Positions 1 through 12,221 are shown, numbered from the stretch's first letter. The stretch: 64,000 bases of DNA from Enoplolaimus lenunculus (GCA_030248215.1 JASANG010000259.1:62001-126000), one strand, 5' to 3'. A program made the numbers and translations. The notes: generated by a model not told the origin, from the sequence alone.

Positions 1-1097
1 GTTGGCAACGCGTTTGACACGGGCGACAAGAGCAACAATAGCAACAACCACAGCAGCAGCAGCAAAAACAACAAAAACGGTAATAATAATAATAATAATA
101 ATTATAATAATAATAAAAACAAAGCAAACATCAACAATAAAAGTAACAGTGACCGGTGTAAAATTCGACGCAAACGAAAATCGCAAACAGACATTAGTAG
201 CGACGACGATTACGAAGTCGTGCAACAGTCACAACAACAGCACCAGCAACAACAGGAACAACAGCAGCTGCTGCAACCAGAGCAAAAACAAGACGACAAA
301 AATCAACAACAACAACAACAACAACAACAACAAAATCATCATGAACACAAAAACACACAAAACTATAACAGTTGCAGTATCATAAAAACTGGTCAAGCGG
401 ACGAGTTCCGTAAACAATACATCAACGGATTGGCGGATTCCCATACTTTGCAAACAACAACAATAACACCAACAACAGCAACAACAGAACACAACAAAGA
501 ACCAATTGGATTAACTGCACGCAAAAAGTTATGCATTTTAATACCGGTAATGTGGCCCATTAGTAGTTCGTCAACCCAAAGTGGGGGTTTAGTGTTGCAA
601 CCCTATGACCAAGAGATGTTACCATGTTTTCGTGAGCCATCGATGCAACTGACCAACCCTTGCAACGACAGTTTACAGGATTTGGAGACGAAGCTTGAAA
701 CAAGACCACCATTGACGAGCCAAAATCAAAACGACAACGAATCGAACGTAACCTGCCTTATATCGTTGTTCAACAGCGGTCTCAATGTGCTGACATCTTG
801 CGATCCGAGTCAATTGTGTGAAATTGGTCATGACACCCACAACGTTGGAACAACAACAACAACAACAACAACCAACGTCTCATGGGTGGAAACCAACAAC
901 ACTGGATCACTCGTAAATGGGGTCGATTTTGCGAACCAAATTGGCGAAGCTGGCAGTTGTACCGCAGTAAATGGTGAAATGCAATCGTCGACTAGCGAAC
1001 CAGGCAATATGAGCACCAATGCAGCTGGCGAACAGAGTGAACAAACGCTACATTTACAACTGCAGCAAATACACCAACAACAGCAGCAACGACAACC

Positions 1098-1148
<51 letters not shown>

Positions 1149-1710
1149 TAAGCCAAAGCTACGACAAGAACAACAAACAACACCTCAATCGATTGCAACA
1201 TGTCTACAACAGCCAATCACCTCAAACGAATTGAAAACTACAAATGATCTCGTTTTCTACGGGTCAGTCGAAACCAGCACTAGAGTAACAGCAGTTGCAG
1301 CAGCAGCAGCAACCACAACAACAACTACAACAACAGCTACAACCGTAACGCAACTTCAACAACACGAATTTGTGCGTGAAAACGTTGCTAGAGAGTTGAA
1401 TGCAACTGTAACGTCCCAAACTCCAACTGTTGAATCAAGCGTTGAACAACAACAACAACGACAACAACAACAACAACAACAAAACACACATGTATCGTCA
1501 AAATTCATTTATAAAACGACATCCGGCAGCGCTGTGGATTCTTCGAGTTGCGTTGATCACGAAAAACAGTCAGAAAATATGCCAGGAACCCTCAATTTGT
1601 CCACTGGACACCGGCATCGATCAGCGACACCTACGGCGACCGCAATGCATCAATACCAACAGACCACAACCCCACAAGCTTTACTTCCATTGCAGCTTGC
1701 ATGCCACTGA
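1..1710 (+). CDS. 3' exon of a Gln/Asn/Thr-rich protein, 5' partial
   Basis: Frame 1 is open from the window edge to a TGA at 1708-1710, giving 569 codons, so the true start and earlier exons lie upstream. No enzymatic domain is recognisable. The N-terminal part is Ser/Asn-rich with a homopolymeric Asn run, then a basic patch (CKIRRKRKSQ, about residues 51-60) that could be a nuclear localisation signal, then an acidic stretch. Poly-Gln, poly-Thr and short poly-Ala tracts follow, separated by ordinary sequence such as RKKLCILIPVMWPISSSS. The longest Gln run is 16 consecutive CAA codons (1099-1146). Long disordered Q/N-rich segments are typical of transcriptional or RNA-associated regulators, but that is inference only. 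A canonical AATAAA follows 207 bases after the stop, which supports a terminal exon. Whether the 5' edge is within an exon is unknown. Confidence 0.65.
86..118 (+). repeat. AAT trinucleotide tract (poly-Asn coding)
   Basis: Seven AAT codons, one TAT and three more AAT codons encode a poly-Asn run inside the partial exon. Replication slippage is the likely origin. Confidence 0.8.
1099..1146 (+). repeat. CAA trinucleotide tract (16 pure repeats)
   Basis: Sixteen uninterrupted CAA codons encode poly-Gln. Shorter CAA runs occur near 301-333 and 1444-1482, and ACA runs give poly-Thr near 850-872. Lack of interruption predicts length polymorphism. Confidence 0.9.
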
Positions 1711-1916
1711 CACTTGGTTGGTGCGTTTGATGCACAATCGGCGGGCGGAACAGCAGAAGCCGTGTTTTTAGTCGGTTTCTGATGGTCGTATTTTCTGTCC
1801 AAAACGTTTACCGTTTAGCCAAAAACATTATGGTGTATAAATGTCATATTGCAAAAGATATATTCTGTAAATGAGCATAGAAGTCAAATTCGTATCATAA
1901 ACAGTTGTTTCAAAGC

Positions 1917-1922
1917 AATAAA
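1917..1922 (+). terminator. Poly(A) signal AATAAA of the Gln-rich gene
   Basis: Canonical hexamer on the coding strand, 207 bases downstream of the TGA. The sequence beyond it shows no open frame continuing the protein. Confidence 0.55.
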
Positions 1923-2637
1923 GCAGTAATTATTTTGAGTTTGGTGATTTGATATAAACGCAGAAGTAAGTTCAAATGCTTTTCCATCATAACTGGTATG
2001 ATTGGTTTAGGTTTTGTTTCACAAGTAGCCAGCTGAAATAGCTAAAGGAGGCTAAAAAATTGAATAGCGGCCTACAGTATTGTTAGATGATTTGCAAGCG
2101 GGACTGAAACTTATTTCCAAGGGTCCAAATTGTTTTATGGAAGTCTGAGCGTCCATAAGCGCCTTCTATTAGCGAGCGCGTCTTGTATGCGATCGAGGTA
2201 CTCAGGACGTTTCTGGTCTTGAACAAGCATTACCTGTTTTTGCAAATTATTACTCTAAAGGTCTATTGTAAAAACAACTTGGTTCATACAGCACATTTTG
2301 TTACAAAATTTTACGTTTTTGATCAACCACAAACGGTTTGTTTTGTTTAATTTATTGAAATGTTATGCTAACACACGGGTGGATCACCGGACCCTGAGGC
2401 TGATTTGTGTTGTTGACTTACAAAAAAAACGCTGACTAAAAACGTTGACCAAAATATTTGTCCGTTCCAAATTTTCGTTTTCAAGCACTCGTCACAGGCG
2501 TCTTAAAGACGTGGGCTTGCTGCTGCGGCATCATTAACGTTTAATCAGGCCCTGAACACGTCACGTCATCTTATAATGTAGGATGTTGATCAATATTGGC
2601 GTATTTGAGTTGTCCAATTCACATTCAGTGCTTTAAA
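1923..2637. other. Intergenic region without recognisable gene
   Basis: No exon or terminal-inverted-repeat element is recognised here apart from the CRE-like motif noted near 2557. Base composition is ordinary AT-rich. Confidence 0.5.
2557..2570 (+). promoter_or_regulatory. Double CRE-like motif
   Basis: CACGTCACGTCATC contains two overlapping ACGTCA half-sites (TGACGT on the other strand), the core bound by CREB/ATF bZIP factors. It lies 70 to 80 bases upstream of the ATG at 2638. Promoter function is inference from motif and position. Confidence 0.3.
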
Positions 2638-2705
2638 ATGAACCGTGTAACCTCGATCATCTGTTGTTGCGTTATGTTCTCTATGTTTGCCCTGATTATC
2701 TTCCG
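2638..2705 (+). CDS. Candidate first coding exon with signal peptide or single TM segment
   Basis: ATG in the context TTAAAATGA opens 22 codons reading MNRVTSIICCCVMFSMFALI and ending IF-R, then a donor GTACGA that splits an Arg codon (phase 2). A short polar start followed by about 17 hydrophobic residues looks like a signal peptide or small membrane anchor. The partner exon is not proven. One phase-compatible acceptor (TTCATTGCAG ending at 6873) would add only about 12 residues before TAG. This could be a micropeptide gene, the start of a secreted-protein gene, or chance. Confidence 0.25.
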
Positions 2706-2770
2706 GTACGATACATTTTGTGCAGCCAATATATATATAATTAATTAATTATGTTGTTGTTATTATTATT

Positions 2771-3035
2771 AAGCCGTATTCACACATACAAGTTTTTGCT
2801 GCGAGAACTTACAGCTGCAACTTGAACTTGCATGTTTTGTCCAAAATCCCGTTCGAAAAACTTGCAGCTGCAAATAATTCACTAAATATCATAGCTAGGA
2901 ATTTAGTTCAACCATGCAAGTACACTGAATTTATTGTAGCCGCTTTCTCATTGGCTGATTAAAAAATGCAAGTTTTGCGAACAATTTGCAGCTGTAAGTT
3001 GTCACAGCAAAAAATGGCACGTGTGAATAGGGCTT
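2771..3035. mobile_element. AAGCC-family TIR element, copy 1
   Basis: The left end AAGCCGTATTCACACATACA is inverted at the right end as ...CACGTGTGAATAGGGCTT. Internal CAGCTGCAA motifs repeat in both orientations. No transposase frame is present, so it is non-autonomous. The short open frame inside it is not a gene. Confidence 0.75.
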
Positions 3036-3708
3036 CACTGTATGCAAAGTTCGGTAATATTTTTAACGCAATATTGTACTGGTTAACAATGGTTTATTGG
3101 GTTTTGTTAATGTTTGCTACAAGCATCGGTACTCAAACCTTTAGTTTCGTTAATTCTCATTTGTGACAATTTTCAGCTGCAGTTGTTGCTACTTAAAATA
3201 ATTTGCTGTAATTCAAAGTTAATAAAATATTAATGAATGCGATTTTTATTTGATAGTATTTTCAGTTTTAAAAATTACAATTATCAATGTTTACGCTTCG
3301 AACGAGTAATGTTTAAAAAAACATTTGTTCATCGAATTTGAGTCTGTTCATTCCAGAATTAACATTTTTGGAAATGAGTAAGATTTACAATATTGAAACC
3401 GGATATTTTAAAATTTGAATTTATTTAAATTATGACCGTAGGAGGTTACTGTGTCTGTCCGTTATATTGGTATACGATACGACGGCCTAAAGCTACCGCT
3501 GTGCAAATTTGTCACATAGTCGCCTTAAAACAAATCTGTATATTTCTCGGTCTACAACTGTAGCAGACCTCCGGGTTTAAAGGTGAGTCTGTCATTTTCT
3601 GGGTAAAATATTAAAAGAAAACATCGCGAGCGAAGCGAACAAAACAAACGGATCTGTAGCGCAAAATTTCAATACATTATTTTGATTATTGATCCTTGTC
3701 GCAATGAT

Positions 3709-4086
3709 GCATGTGGCCTGAGTGGACTCCACCTTGGATCAATGGTGCATGTGACCTGGGTGGACTCCACCTTGGATCAATGGTGCATGTGACATTGGTG
3801 GACTCCACCTTGGATCAATGGTGCATGTGACCTGGGTGGACTCCACCTTGGATCAATGGTGCATGTGACATTGGTGGACTCCACCTTGGATCAATGGTGC
3901 ATGTGACATTGGTGGACTCCACCTTGGATCAATGGTGCATGTGACCTGGGTGGACTCCACCTTGGATCAGTGGTGCATGTGGCCTGGGTGGACTCCACCT
4001 TGGATCAATGTGCATGTGGCCAGGGTGGACTTCACCTTGGATCATTGGTGCATGTTGCCTTGGTGGACTCCGCCTTGGATCCACCA
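3709..4086. repeat. 38-bp minisatellite, about 10 copies
   Basis: A unit starting GCATGTGACCTGGGTGGACT and continuing CCACCTTGGATCAATGGT repeats ten times. One copy is a base short near 4012 and the last is diverged. Variants alternate between GACCTGGG and GACATTGG in the same position. Each unit contains the self-complementary GGTGGACTCCACC. The 38-bp period shifts frame every unit, so open frames across it are not coding. Confidence 0.95.
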
Positions 4087-4600
4087 TTGGCCACCTGAGG
4101 CATTTTTGGTTAAAAATGTTGTATTGTAATTGTCACGTACATGAATGCATTCCTGTAAAACGCGCAATCAGGTTTATATATTTGTGTGTGTATTGACGCT
4201 CGAAGTAGTGATTTTTTTTCTGTATTTTACAGGTTAAGTCTTTATCTGTCGGCGATTACTCATTCATAGTTCATTGAACCTTGAACGATCTATTAAACAT
4301 AATTGTGTCATAATTTCGAAGTATTCACAGCTGTTGACAATAAGCACATGGTGAAGGTAGGGATTGAACCGGATCAAGCGAAGGGAAGCGCTACACGAGT
4401 TGTACAGCACCTTCCGTGACCGTCCGTCATCAGCCCGACACCGTGCGGTACTGTGTGAGCATTACATACGCACATCACCGCACGGTGATGTAGAATGGTG
4501 GACACGATTGAAACTTGGTGCTGTACGAATTGTGGTATAAATCTTAAGTTCTGGCGACAATTTGAACGCTGCGTATAATTTGGTCCAGTATAGCGATATC

Positions 4601-4778
4601 GGCCCATGTAAAGATCAGCGGCGAAACGTTTTTCTGTGGGTCTAGAAAATAGTAAGTTTAAGCTTTAGACTAAATTTTTTGCTTCGCTTAGGCTTAGGAA
4701 TATGGTCAGTGTTACGCTTAGGCTTAGGCTTAGAAATATGCTTATTATACTGGATCTCCCTTGTTCTTTAGATTGGCC
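4601..4778. mobile_element. GGCC/TTAGGC element, subfamily A
   Basis: Starts GGCCCATGTAAAGATCAGCG and ends TTGTTCTTTAGATTGGCC, with a body of GCTTAGGCTTAGG repeats. Flanks GCGATATC and GCAATATT match 6 of 8, consistent with an old 8-bp TSD. Non-autonomous. Confidence 0.8.
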
Positions 4779-5535
4779 GCAATATTTAAACTGAGCATAA
4801 AAGAGCATAATAGCTGGATCCAAGAAGTCGAGTGCCCGCTCGCTACGCTTGTTGGAAGAAACTAATTACATGAGTGTATTTCGATCCCAAACTGAAAGTG
4901 TGGCTAAAACCGTGAGTATAGACAAGTTGTTCGGACGCCGTTAATTCCGATTGTAACCGACGTGAACGTCGAAAATTGCTCATATCATTGTTGCAGATGC
5001 AGCAGTAAAATTGGTAGCATTCATTTACATATCTGTGTTTAGCAACAAATATGAATTAGAACACAGACCCGTAGCCAGTTTCGTTTGTTTCTAAAAAATT
5101 TCAGGCGACACCTGCCGAGATTTAAGCGTGGTTGAAAATTTGCTGGTATCGGGGCAAAATTTTTACTAAAAAGCTGAGGAGTCAACCTGGTTCTGTTCTG
5201 GCTACGTGCCTGATTGGGTCATTTGTTTACTTTAGTTGTCTGGTTCGTATTATGTTTAAAATAATAACACAAGCTCTAATTTCAGGTATATAGCATACGT
5301 CTGTTAATAACATTTGTATTCAAAAGTGCATCATCATAATGTAAATGTATGCAAGTTGAGTAATTAATTAGCGGTTGGCCAAAATAATAGCGCAGATGTG
5401 AATTTTTCACAAATGAAACGAATGAAATCGCACTAAAAAGCATAAGAAGCCAACGAGTTTCTTACGGCAGATGTTGCGTTTACATGTATTCAATATCAAT
5501 AGTAACCATCTTTATTATTCTGTTATAAAGCGGTG

Positions 5536-5714
5536 AGCCAATGTCGCTTTTAGGGCCATGACAGTAAATTAAGCGTATTCCTAAGTCTAAGCCTAAGCGT
5601 TGCAAAAGCGTATTCCTAAGCCTAAGCCTAAGCAAAAAAATGTCGTGTAAAATGTAAGCCTACTTTGTTACAAACCCACCAGAAACCGGGACGGCCCTCA
5701 AAGTAACCTGGGCC
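5536..5714. mobile_element. GGCC/TTAGGC element, subfamily B (reverse)
   Basis: Starts AGCCAATGTCGCTTTTAGGG and ends AAGTAACCTGGGCC, with a body of CCTAAGCCTAAGC. TSD AAGCGGTG / AAACGGTG matches 7 of 8. Confidence 0.85.
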
Positions 5715-5956
5715 AAACGGTGTGTCCATACATAAGGTGTAATAATTTGCCCAACTTGCATACTTTGGTATACAATAAGCATTTTTTTGTTTTGTTGTAT
5801 GTTTAATATTTGCTGATTTTTGATGGGCACAAATCTTAGTTCCGGCCAAAATTTTACAACAATTTCCTGTTGGATGTTTATCGTGACAGTCTATGATGAA
5901 ACAAAACTTTGGCACAAGTTAAATTATCTGAAGAAATTGCTATTTACTGATTTTGG

Positions 5957-6104
5957 GCCAATGTTTCTTTTAGGGGCGTAACAGTAGATTAAGCGTATTC
6001 CTAAGCCTACGCCTAGCCTAAGCAAAAAAATGTAATCTAGAATCTAAACCTACTCTTTTATAGACCCATTAGAAACCTGGACTCTCCTTGAAGTAACATG
6101 GGCC
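5957..6104. mobile_element. GGCC/TTAGGC element, subfamily B (reverse)
   Basis: Starts GCCAATGTTTCTTTTAGGGG and ends GAAGTAACATGGGCC. Perfect 8-bp TSD GATTTTGG at 5949-5956 and 6105-6112. It sits only about 240 bases from another subfamily B copy. Confidence 0.9.
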
Positions 6105-7040
6105 GATTTTGGAGTCAGAACTCCATATCGGCCGGAATGTTTCTTAAGTATTTCCTAATTTAAATTTCTATTGCTAGCAGTTATGCACTTGTTGGTGAGT
6201 GTGATGTATAATTGAAATTATTGATCCAAAATCAATATAGCCATAGATTCTTAATCCGTTTGGTCCAGTGAGTATATGCTAAACTTGTTGTATGCATTTG
6301 TGTTTTTGTTTCTAATTTTTCACAAATAATGTCATACAAGTCAACGTGGTTTACATATTTGCAAACCTCGATAGCTTTTTCCCAAAATGTTTTACTTCTG
6401 CCTGAAAAGAAAACTGTCCCAAAGTTTTCGTTGTATTCTTTTTTGGCTGCACGTAACTTTAGTTGTTTACTACATCATGTTTTATTGGTTTCAAACTGTG
6501 TGTTTTAGTTTGCATACATCAACAGTTGGAACGTTGCCCAAAATACGTATGTGCGTAGTTCGAGCTATAATAATATAGATTTGGTAAAATTGGTATACAG
6601 CGTATAGCAGTCAGTTACAAAATGTATTGTGAACCGTGTAAAATGTGACGGAAATATCCACTTTTGTAAGCATGTAATGTATGATAATTTGTTGATGCAA
6701 ATATTTTTATTTTTCTCTTCAGTTCCATTTGATTTTAGCAGTGGTGGTTATATAAATTTTTGTTCTTTTACGCATATTATATAATGGCTTATATATGAGT
6801 TTATAATCGTTTACACAATTTAATCTGCTTGAGTAAAAAAATATGCTTTATATGATCTGCTTGTGTTCATTGCAGAAGCGTTTTTGGTGATTTAATACCT
6901 GCTTTGGGAGACTAGCTGTCGTTTTAACCAAAGTTTAAACAAAGGCTGACAGGCTATTCGTTTCCGGTAAAAATTGGTGTCCGTTTCCGTTTATATGCCT
7001 CAATTGTGTTCGCAGAAAAATAAAATATCTTTGGAACTTT

Positions 7041-7206
7041 GGCTCATGTTACTTTAAGGGGCGTCCAGGCTTTTGGTAGGTCCATAAAAAAGTAGGTTGA
7101 CATTCTAGATTATATTTTTTGCTTAGGCTTAGGAACACATTTTTGCAACGCTTAGGCTTAGGAATACGCTTAATCTACTGTTACGCCCCTAAAAGTAACA
7201 TTGGCC
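7041..7206. mobile_element. GGCC/TTAGGC element, subfamily B
   Basis: Starts GGCTCATGTTACTTTAAGGG and ends CTAAAAGTAACATTGGCC, with TTAGGC units in the centre. The flanks do not give a clear TSD. Confidence 0.8.
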
Positions 7207-7991
7207 GAAACTAACGGTTTTCCAGTGCTAAATATAAAAACGGAAATTCGCTCATTGCTAGACAGACTCTCACTTGCACGTTTTTATTCAACGAGGATAT
7301 ACTTAGATCAAGATAATACTTTATAAGGGTGGAATTTGTTGCAGATAGCCAAATAATTTCAACATACAATAATTTTATATAGAGTACATAGCTATGACGA
7401 TCATGTTATTTAGCCAGGGATCAGGGGCGTGGTTTATATGGAGCACACGAGCGGTCGGTTGGTGATACGACGGGGGTGAAACTCGATGGAGCGTTCGTGA
7501 GATATCTTCGTGACGCGGAAAAATTGCTCGGTCATTCCACATGAACGGCTTTTGAGCTACACCGCAGTTAGCGTTGATGTAAAAATCACCTCAAAGATTT
7601 AAGGCTTATGCTATTTACTACCGGCACCGGGAATGGTATCAAAAAATAATTATGTAAAACACTCGGCGCTATGTGTCGCATCTATAATTCAGAGTCATTT
7701 ATGAACCAAAATCAAGTTTAAAGATAATTGGCTTCATCGGTGTGTAAGGCAGCTGCGGCAGAAACCAAAATTCGAGCGCGACTTAATAGAGGCAACCGTA
7801 ACGTGGTCTCGCCAGAAAAACAGCCTATGGGTTCCGTCAGAATTTCCTTCAGAGGTTTCGACAATTTCGGTAGTGAAATTTGTCAATTGTTGAAAAATTG
7901 TATCGCGTTTAGTGCACTTTGCTTTCAACTTCTGATAAAATACAAGTATGAGTAATCCCAATCATTGCTCAAAAAATAAGCTTGAAGCCAA

Positions 7992-8286
7992 GAGGGTATA
8001 TTTTGAGGTCTGCCCCTGGCTCCGTCTACGGTAGAATTTACGCCGGAGGTTTCGACAATTTCGTTAGGGAAATTTGCATAAAATGTGGCATAATTTTAGC
8101 AAAGAATTTCCGAGATTTCGTAAACAAATGAGCGTAAAACCAAACAATTTAACAACATATTACATATACTGGCTACAACTAGTTAATCATCATTAAACTA
8201 CCGAATTTTACCTCATGTACGACTTTTGCCAGTTTTTGTGACCTCCGGCTGCGGTTCCAGGATTTTTCACCCCCGGTTGCACCCTG
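7992..8286. mobile_element. hAT-like non-autonomous element (CCGG family)
   Basis: Begins GAGGGTATAT, a decayed CAGGG end, and finishes CCCCGGTTGCACCCTG. Flanks GAAGCCAA and GAAGCCAT match 7 of 8. The body is rich in CCGGAGG and CTCCGG. The same GAAGCCA 7-mer borders the neighbouring copy at 8672-9063, so the boundaries may partly reflect a larger duplicated unit. Confidence 0.6.
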
Positions 8287-8671
8287 GAAGCCATGTTTTT
8301 TGACAACACTATACACAGATATTTGCTGAAATATAGCAAACTAAACAGCATTTCAACCAGCTAATTTCCCTTCGTCTTTGGCTTCACCTCGAGTGTTCCA
8401 GCCAGCTCCTGTTCCGATATTTTTTTTACCTCCGGTTGGACCCTGGAAGTCTCCCTAAGGCTACGCCTTTAATTTAAGCCGCGGCACACCTAAAGGTTAC
8501 GCTCAAGCCAGAGAAATTTAAACATATGAAATCGTCAGTCAAACCCTAAATCAACTATTGCTGTCCAGTGAGAAAACAGGGACTCCAAAAAGTATACTGC
8601 GAGCCCAATATTTAGCTGCACCCAGAGGTCAACAGTAAATATTCTTAAAACCGGAGGAGCAAGAGAAGCCA

Positions 8672-9063
8672 CAGGGTGTAACCGGAGGTAAGAATACCGG
8701 AGCAGGACCTGGAGGTCAATAAAATTCGCCGGAGCCGGGGGTGAAGCCGGATGTTATGCGAGATTAGGCAGTTAAAATGACAAAATGATATTTAGCTTGC
8801 TACTTTTCGCAAATGTATATCTGATCTGTGGTACTGATATTAAATGTTTTGGATTTACGCTTATTTTTTTACGAAATCTCGTCATGTTTTTCCACGTAAT
8901 TGTAGCAATAGCTGAAACAACACGCTGCAAACAAATAGATTTGTAAAAATATGCAAAATTTAATCGCCGAAATTGCTGGAACTTACGGCAAAAATTCTAC
9001 CGGAGCCGCAGTCCGATGTCGATTTTCTGCCGGAGCCGGATACGCACCTGCGGTTGTACACTG
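8672..9063. mobile_element. hAT-like non-autonomous element (CCGG family)
   Basis: Begins CAGGGTGTAACCGGAGG and ends CCTGCGGTTGTACACTG. The flanks share GAAGCCA / GAGGCCA. The body contains GCCGGAGCCGG repeats and a hydrophilic open frame on the + strand that is not credible as a gene. Confidence 0.55.
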
Positions 9064-9248
9064 GAGGCCATGGTTCCTTTATATGCGGATTAGAAAAGAC
9101 TAAGACTCGATATTGCCGGAAGGCTAATGTACATTTCCCCCAATCCCTTTGCAGGATTTTTAATACGCTCAGGCTGATGCTTAGGGCTTCATCGGGTCTC
9201 GTACACTTTTCAAGAATCTCTTCGCAGGCTTAGGCTGATAGGCTCAGG

Positions 9249-9372
9249 GGCCCATGTTACTTTAAGGGGCGTCCACGTTTCTGGTAGGTCTATAAAAGAG
9301 TATGTTTAGATACTAGATTATTTTTATTTAAGCTTAGAATTAGGCTTAGGAATACGCTTTGTTACGCCCCTT
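9249..9372. mobile_element. GGCC/TTAGGC element, subfamily B, truncated
   Basis: The left end GGCCCATGTTACTTTAAGGG and TTAGGC-like centre are present. The right end stops after the GTTACGCCCC block without the terminal GGCC. Confidence 0.65.
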
Positions 9373-10794
9373 AAATGCCCCCCTTCTTTAGGCGGTCGCC
9401 CCGGACCGCGAATTCATGGGCCTGCAATTTACAGCACCCATCTCGGCGAGACCTCCATGTCTGAACTTCACGGTCAGTACGATCCCTTTCCCATAAATAC
9501 TGCTAATATAATTGGTTCTCTTTAATTTCTCCGAAACATATGGCCACGCCGGGAATGCAACATCGGACCTCTCGCTCGCGATTTAAGCGCTACCCATTAC
9601 ACTACGCTGCCGATACCATAATTTTCTCTAGTGCTATATGTGCACATGTATGTGTCTTTAACATTATACACTGCACATACACAAGCTACACCGCGTATAC
9701 CCACATCCCCAACCGAGAAATCCGCGTATACCCGCATCCCCAACCGAGAAATCCTGGACACGCCACACCTGTGGTGTTACCAGAAGTTCTGGTGTTGCCG
9801 TTTCCTGGTTCTTGCTGCACAATGAAAAAGTGCAGTGTAAAGTGCTGAGGTCAGGCGACAATCTTGGGAAACGACGAAGAAAACATTTTGTGGTCAATAT
9901 GTTGTTGGCAAACAGCGCGGACCACACGTACGCTAAGCAAACTAAGCGGTAATATTTCATAGCACGAAAACGGTCGCTTTCGGCAGTGCCGGAGCAGCCG
10001 ACAGGGGGGTGGAGACTCCACCAAAATTCCAGGGCGAAGGGCCCCATACTCGCGAGCAAAACGAGCGAGAAGCTAGAAGCATTTGAAAACTTGTAATTCT
10101 ATAAACCAGAAACATTTAGATATAACCGAATGGGCAGAACCAGTTATGCAAAATAGCCTTTTAACTCACACATTTCGGTGAGTTGTCGAGTTGGTCAGAG
10201 TGAGCAGCTCCGTGAAATAGCATGGGGTTATAGAAAGTAATTAAAAAATTTTCGTTGACTGTTTCTCACATGAATGTTTTTGGAGCTTCACACCCCCCTT
10301 GTCCCCAGGTATCGACACACGAGGCCACACATGCTGTTGATACAAATTTCCAATTCCCCCTGCTGAATGTACATGAATATTCTGTTCATGAAATAAACGA
10401 ATTACAGCATAAAGTGATTCAAATTTAGGCGGGACAAATTTGGCCGGTAAATTCAAATTTTGACGGAAAAATGCAAATTTTGGCGCGAAATTCAAATTTT
10501 GGCGGGAAAATTAATTACCTTAGCGCTTTCCGGCGACACCTTTTAGACTGTAACGACAAAGTCCGACAATTCACACAAATCTATATTTAATATTAAAATA
10601 ATGCGCAAAAGTATGCCAAATGTCCGTCAATGCAATAAACTATGCGGACATTTTTTATTTAGAGATAAAATTTCCGCACACAGTTCCACAATAACAGCAT
10701 ATCTAGCTTCTTTAAAACAGTATATGGTGGCGATGGATATGCGTATTGCACGCACGGTTAAACGTGTGAGCGACAAGCGACATAAGCTTCAGGC

Positions 10795-10915
10795 TAGTTG
10801 TTTTTGCTTAGGCTTAGGCTTAGGAATAGGCTCATCCATACGCTTAGGCTTAGGAATAGTCTCATCCATACGCTTAGGCATAAACTTAGGCTTAGGTTAG
10901 GCTTAAAAATATACT
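10795..10915. repeat. Degenerate TTAGGC-type array
   Basis: A stretch of GCTTAGGCTTAGG with spacers such as AATAGGCTCATCCATAC, resembling the interior of subfamily A elements without clear termini. Confidence 0.6.
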
Positions 10916-11814
10916 TATCGGACCGTGAAGACCCGTTTGCAGCTAACAAACCAAACTAAAAAGAGGTGGACGGCCCGTAAAGTACCCTTGAACCTGTTCC
11001 ACGGATTTGATACTGTGTTCCATTACCGCGTTGCGGCCCAGCTGTTTGTGTTCTTGCTTGCACCGGTTTGTAGACCGGTTTGTTTGTTAACTCGTGATTA
11101 AATTGTTTCTTCAAGTTATATTGTGTCTATATACTGGCTGTTTGTTGTTGTACTTTCTAATTTTTGAAATAAAATGTTGGAGTTTACATCTGTAGGCATA
11201 ATCACCACTTTTTCTTTTAAACAGCCTTTATGCCGTAAACTACTTAGCTAACAGTGATATTTGTTAAGGGAATGGTTTGGTTCGGCAAGAAACTTGTAAA
11301 ATAGTATATATGCGGTAATTGATTGAAACTAAACTCTTGAGTATTGGAAAATAATAGTGTTCCTACGCTTTATCGACAAAGATGGCAGTTTATCTCATGC
11401 AAAAATATCCGACTGTTTTAGATGGTACGTTGACGCCTTTTCGGTAATCTAGTTTTATATAAGAATAGAAATATGCTTGAAGGAGCGCGTGTGTAATGTA
11501 GGCAAAGCATTGTACAGTATTGTATCCTTTCCGGCAGCGTATGTGTTGACGCTGTCAATGACAATAGCTGTTGGACGCAACAGCTGATGAGTTTATCGAC
11601 ACAGCGTTCGCTTAACGATCCGCAGGCCTGATGGTTCAATCCTACCGCTTACTTCTTTTTCCAGTTGTTTTCTTATTATAAGGTTTCATGTACAGACTCA
11701 ACGTACCTTGACACTCCAGTTCCGCGTCATTAACTTTTTAGGAATGTATTGCAGGTAAATCACGTCTCAAATTTGTGATATGCGGATGCATGGAGGCAAA
11801 AGATAACCTCATAG

Positions 11815-11892
11815 TCGGCGTAGCACAGTAGTAGTGCGGTGGATTGATAATCACTCAAGCATTGTCATTTGCTTGAAACCTCGTAAGAACGC
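11815..11892 (+). repeat. tRNA-like sequence, possible SINE head or pseudo-tRNA
   Basis: TAGCACAGTAGTAGTGCGG resembles an A box with a pairable D arm (GCAC/GTGC), followed by an anticodon-arm-like hairpin. The T arm is degenerate and the acceptor stem does not pair. A functional tRNA is unlikely. Confidence 0.3.
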
Positions 11893-12221
11893 CCCTCATT
11901 TTCGACAGCAAGAACTCGGAACTAAAAACCGGCGTTACGCTCTTTAAAGAGTTTTCTTTCAACAATTTTTCATGGGGCTTTCGTATCGGTCATATATACG
12001 GGTCTATAGTTATGTTCTCTTTCAGTGTACGTATATGTTTTAAATGTTTTTACCACTAAGTTTTTCAGTGACAACGCTGTTTATATCGATGCGTACAGTG
12101 CTGGTAATGTAATTAGCTAGTGCAGTTTTGCTTTTCATCGCAGTGACGATGACGCAGTATTTTTAGGGTAACAAAATCATTGAGCATTTAAACATTAGGT
12201 TATGATGTTAACATTCAAATA

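Noticed and set aside
3709-4086. CRISPR-like direct repeats
   Set aside because: The repeats are contiguous with no unique spacers and the DNA is eukaryotic, so this is a minisatellite.
3932-4196. Open frames through the 38-bp array
   Set aside because: The period is not a multiple of three, so frames arise by chance from the repeat.
7394-7555. Open stretch GVKLDGAFVRYLRDAEKLLG
   Set aside because: No start codon or good acceptor in the correct phase, and no similarity recognised.
10795-10915. True chromosome end or internal telomere fusion
   Set aside because: TTAGGC units are short, degenerate and found in dozens of dispersed places, mostly inside small transposons with TSDs.
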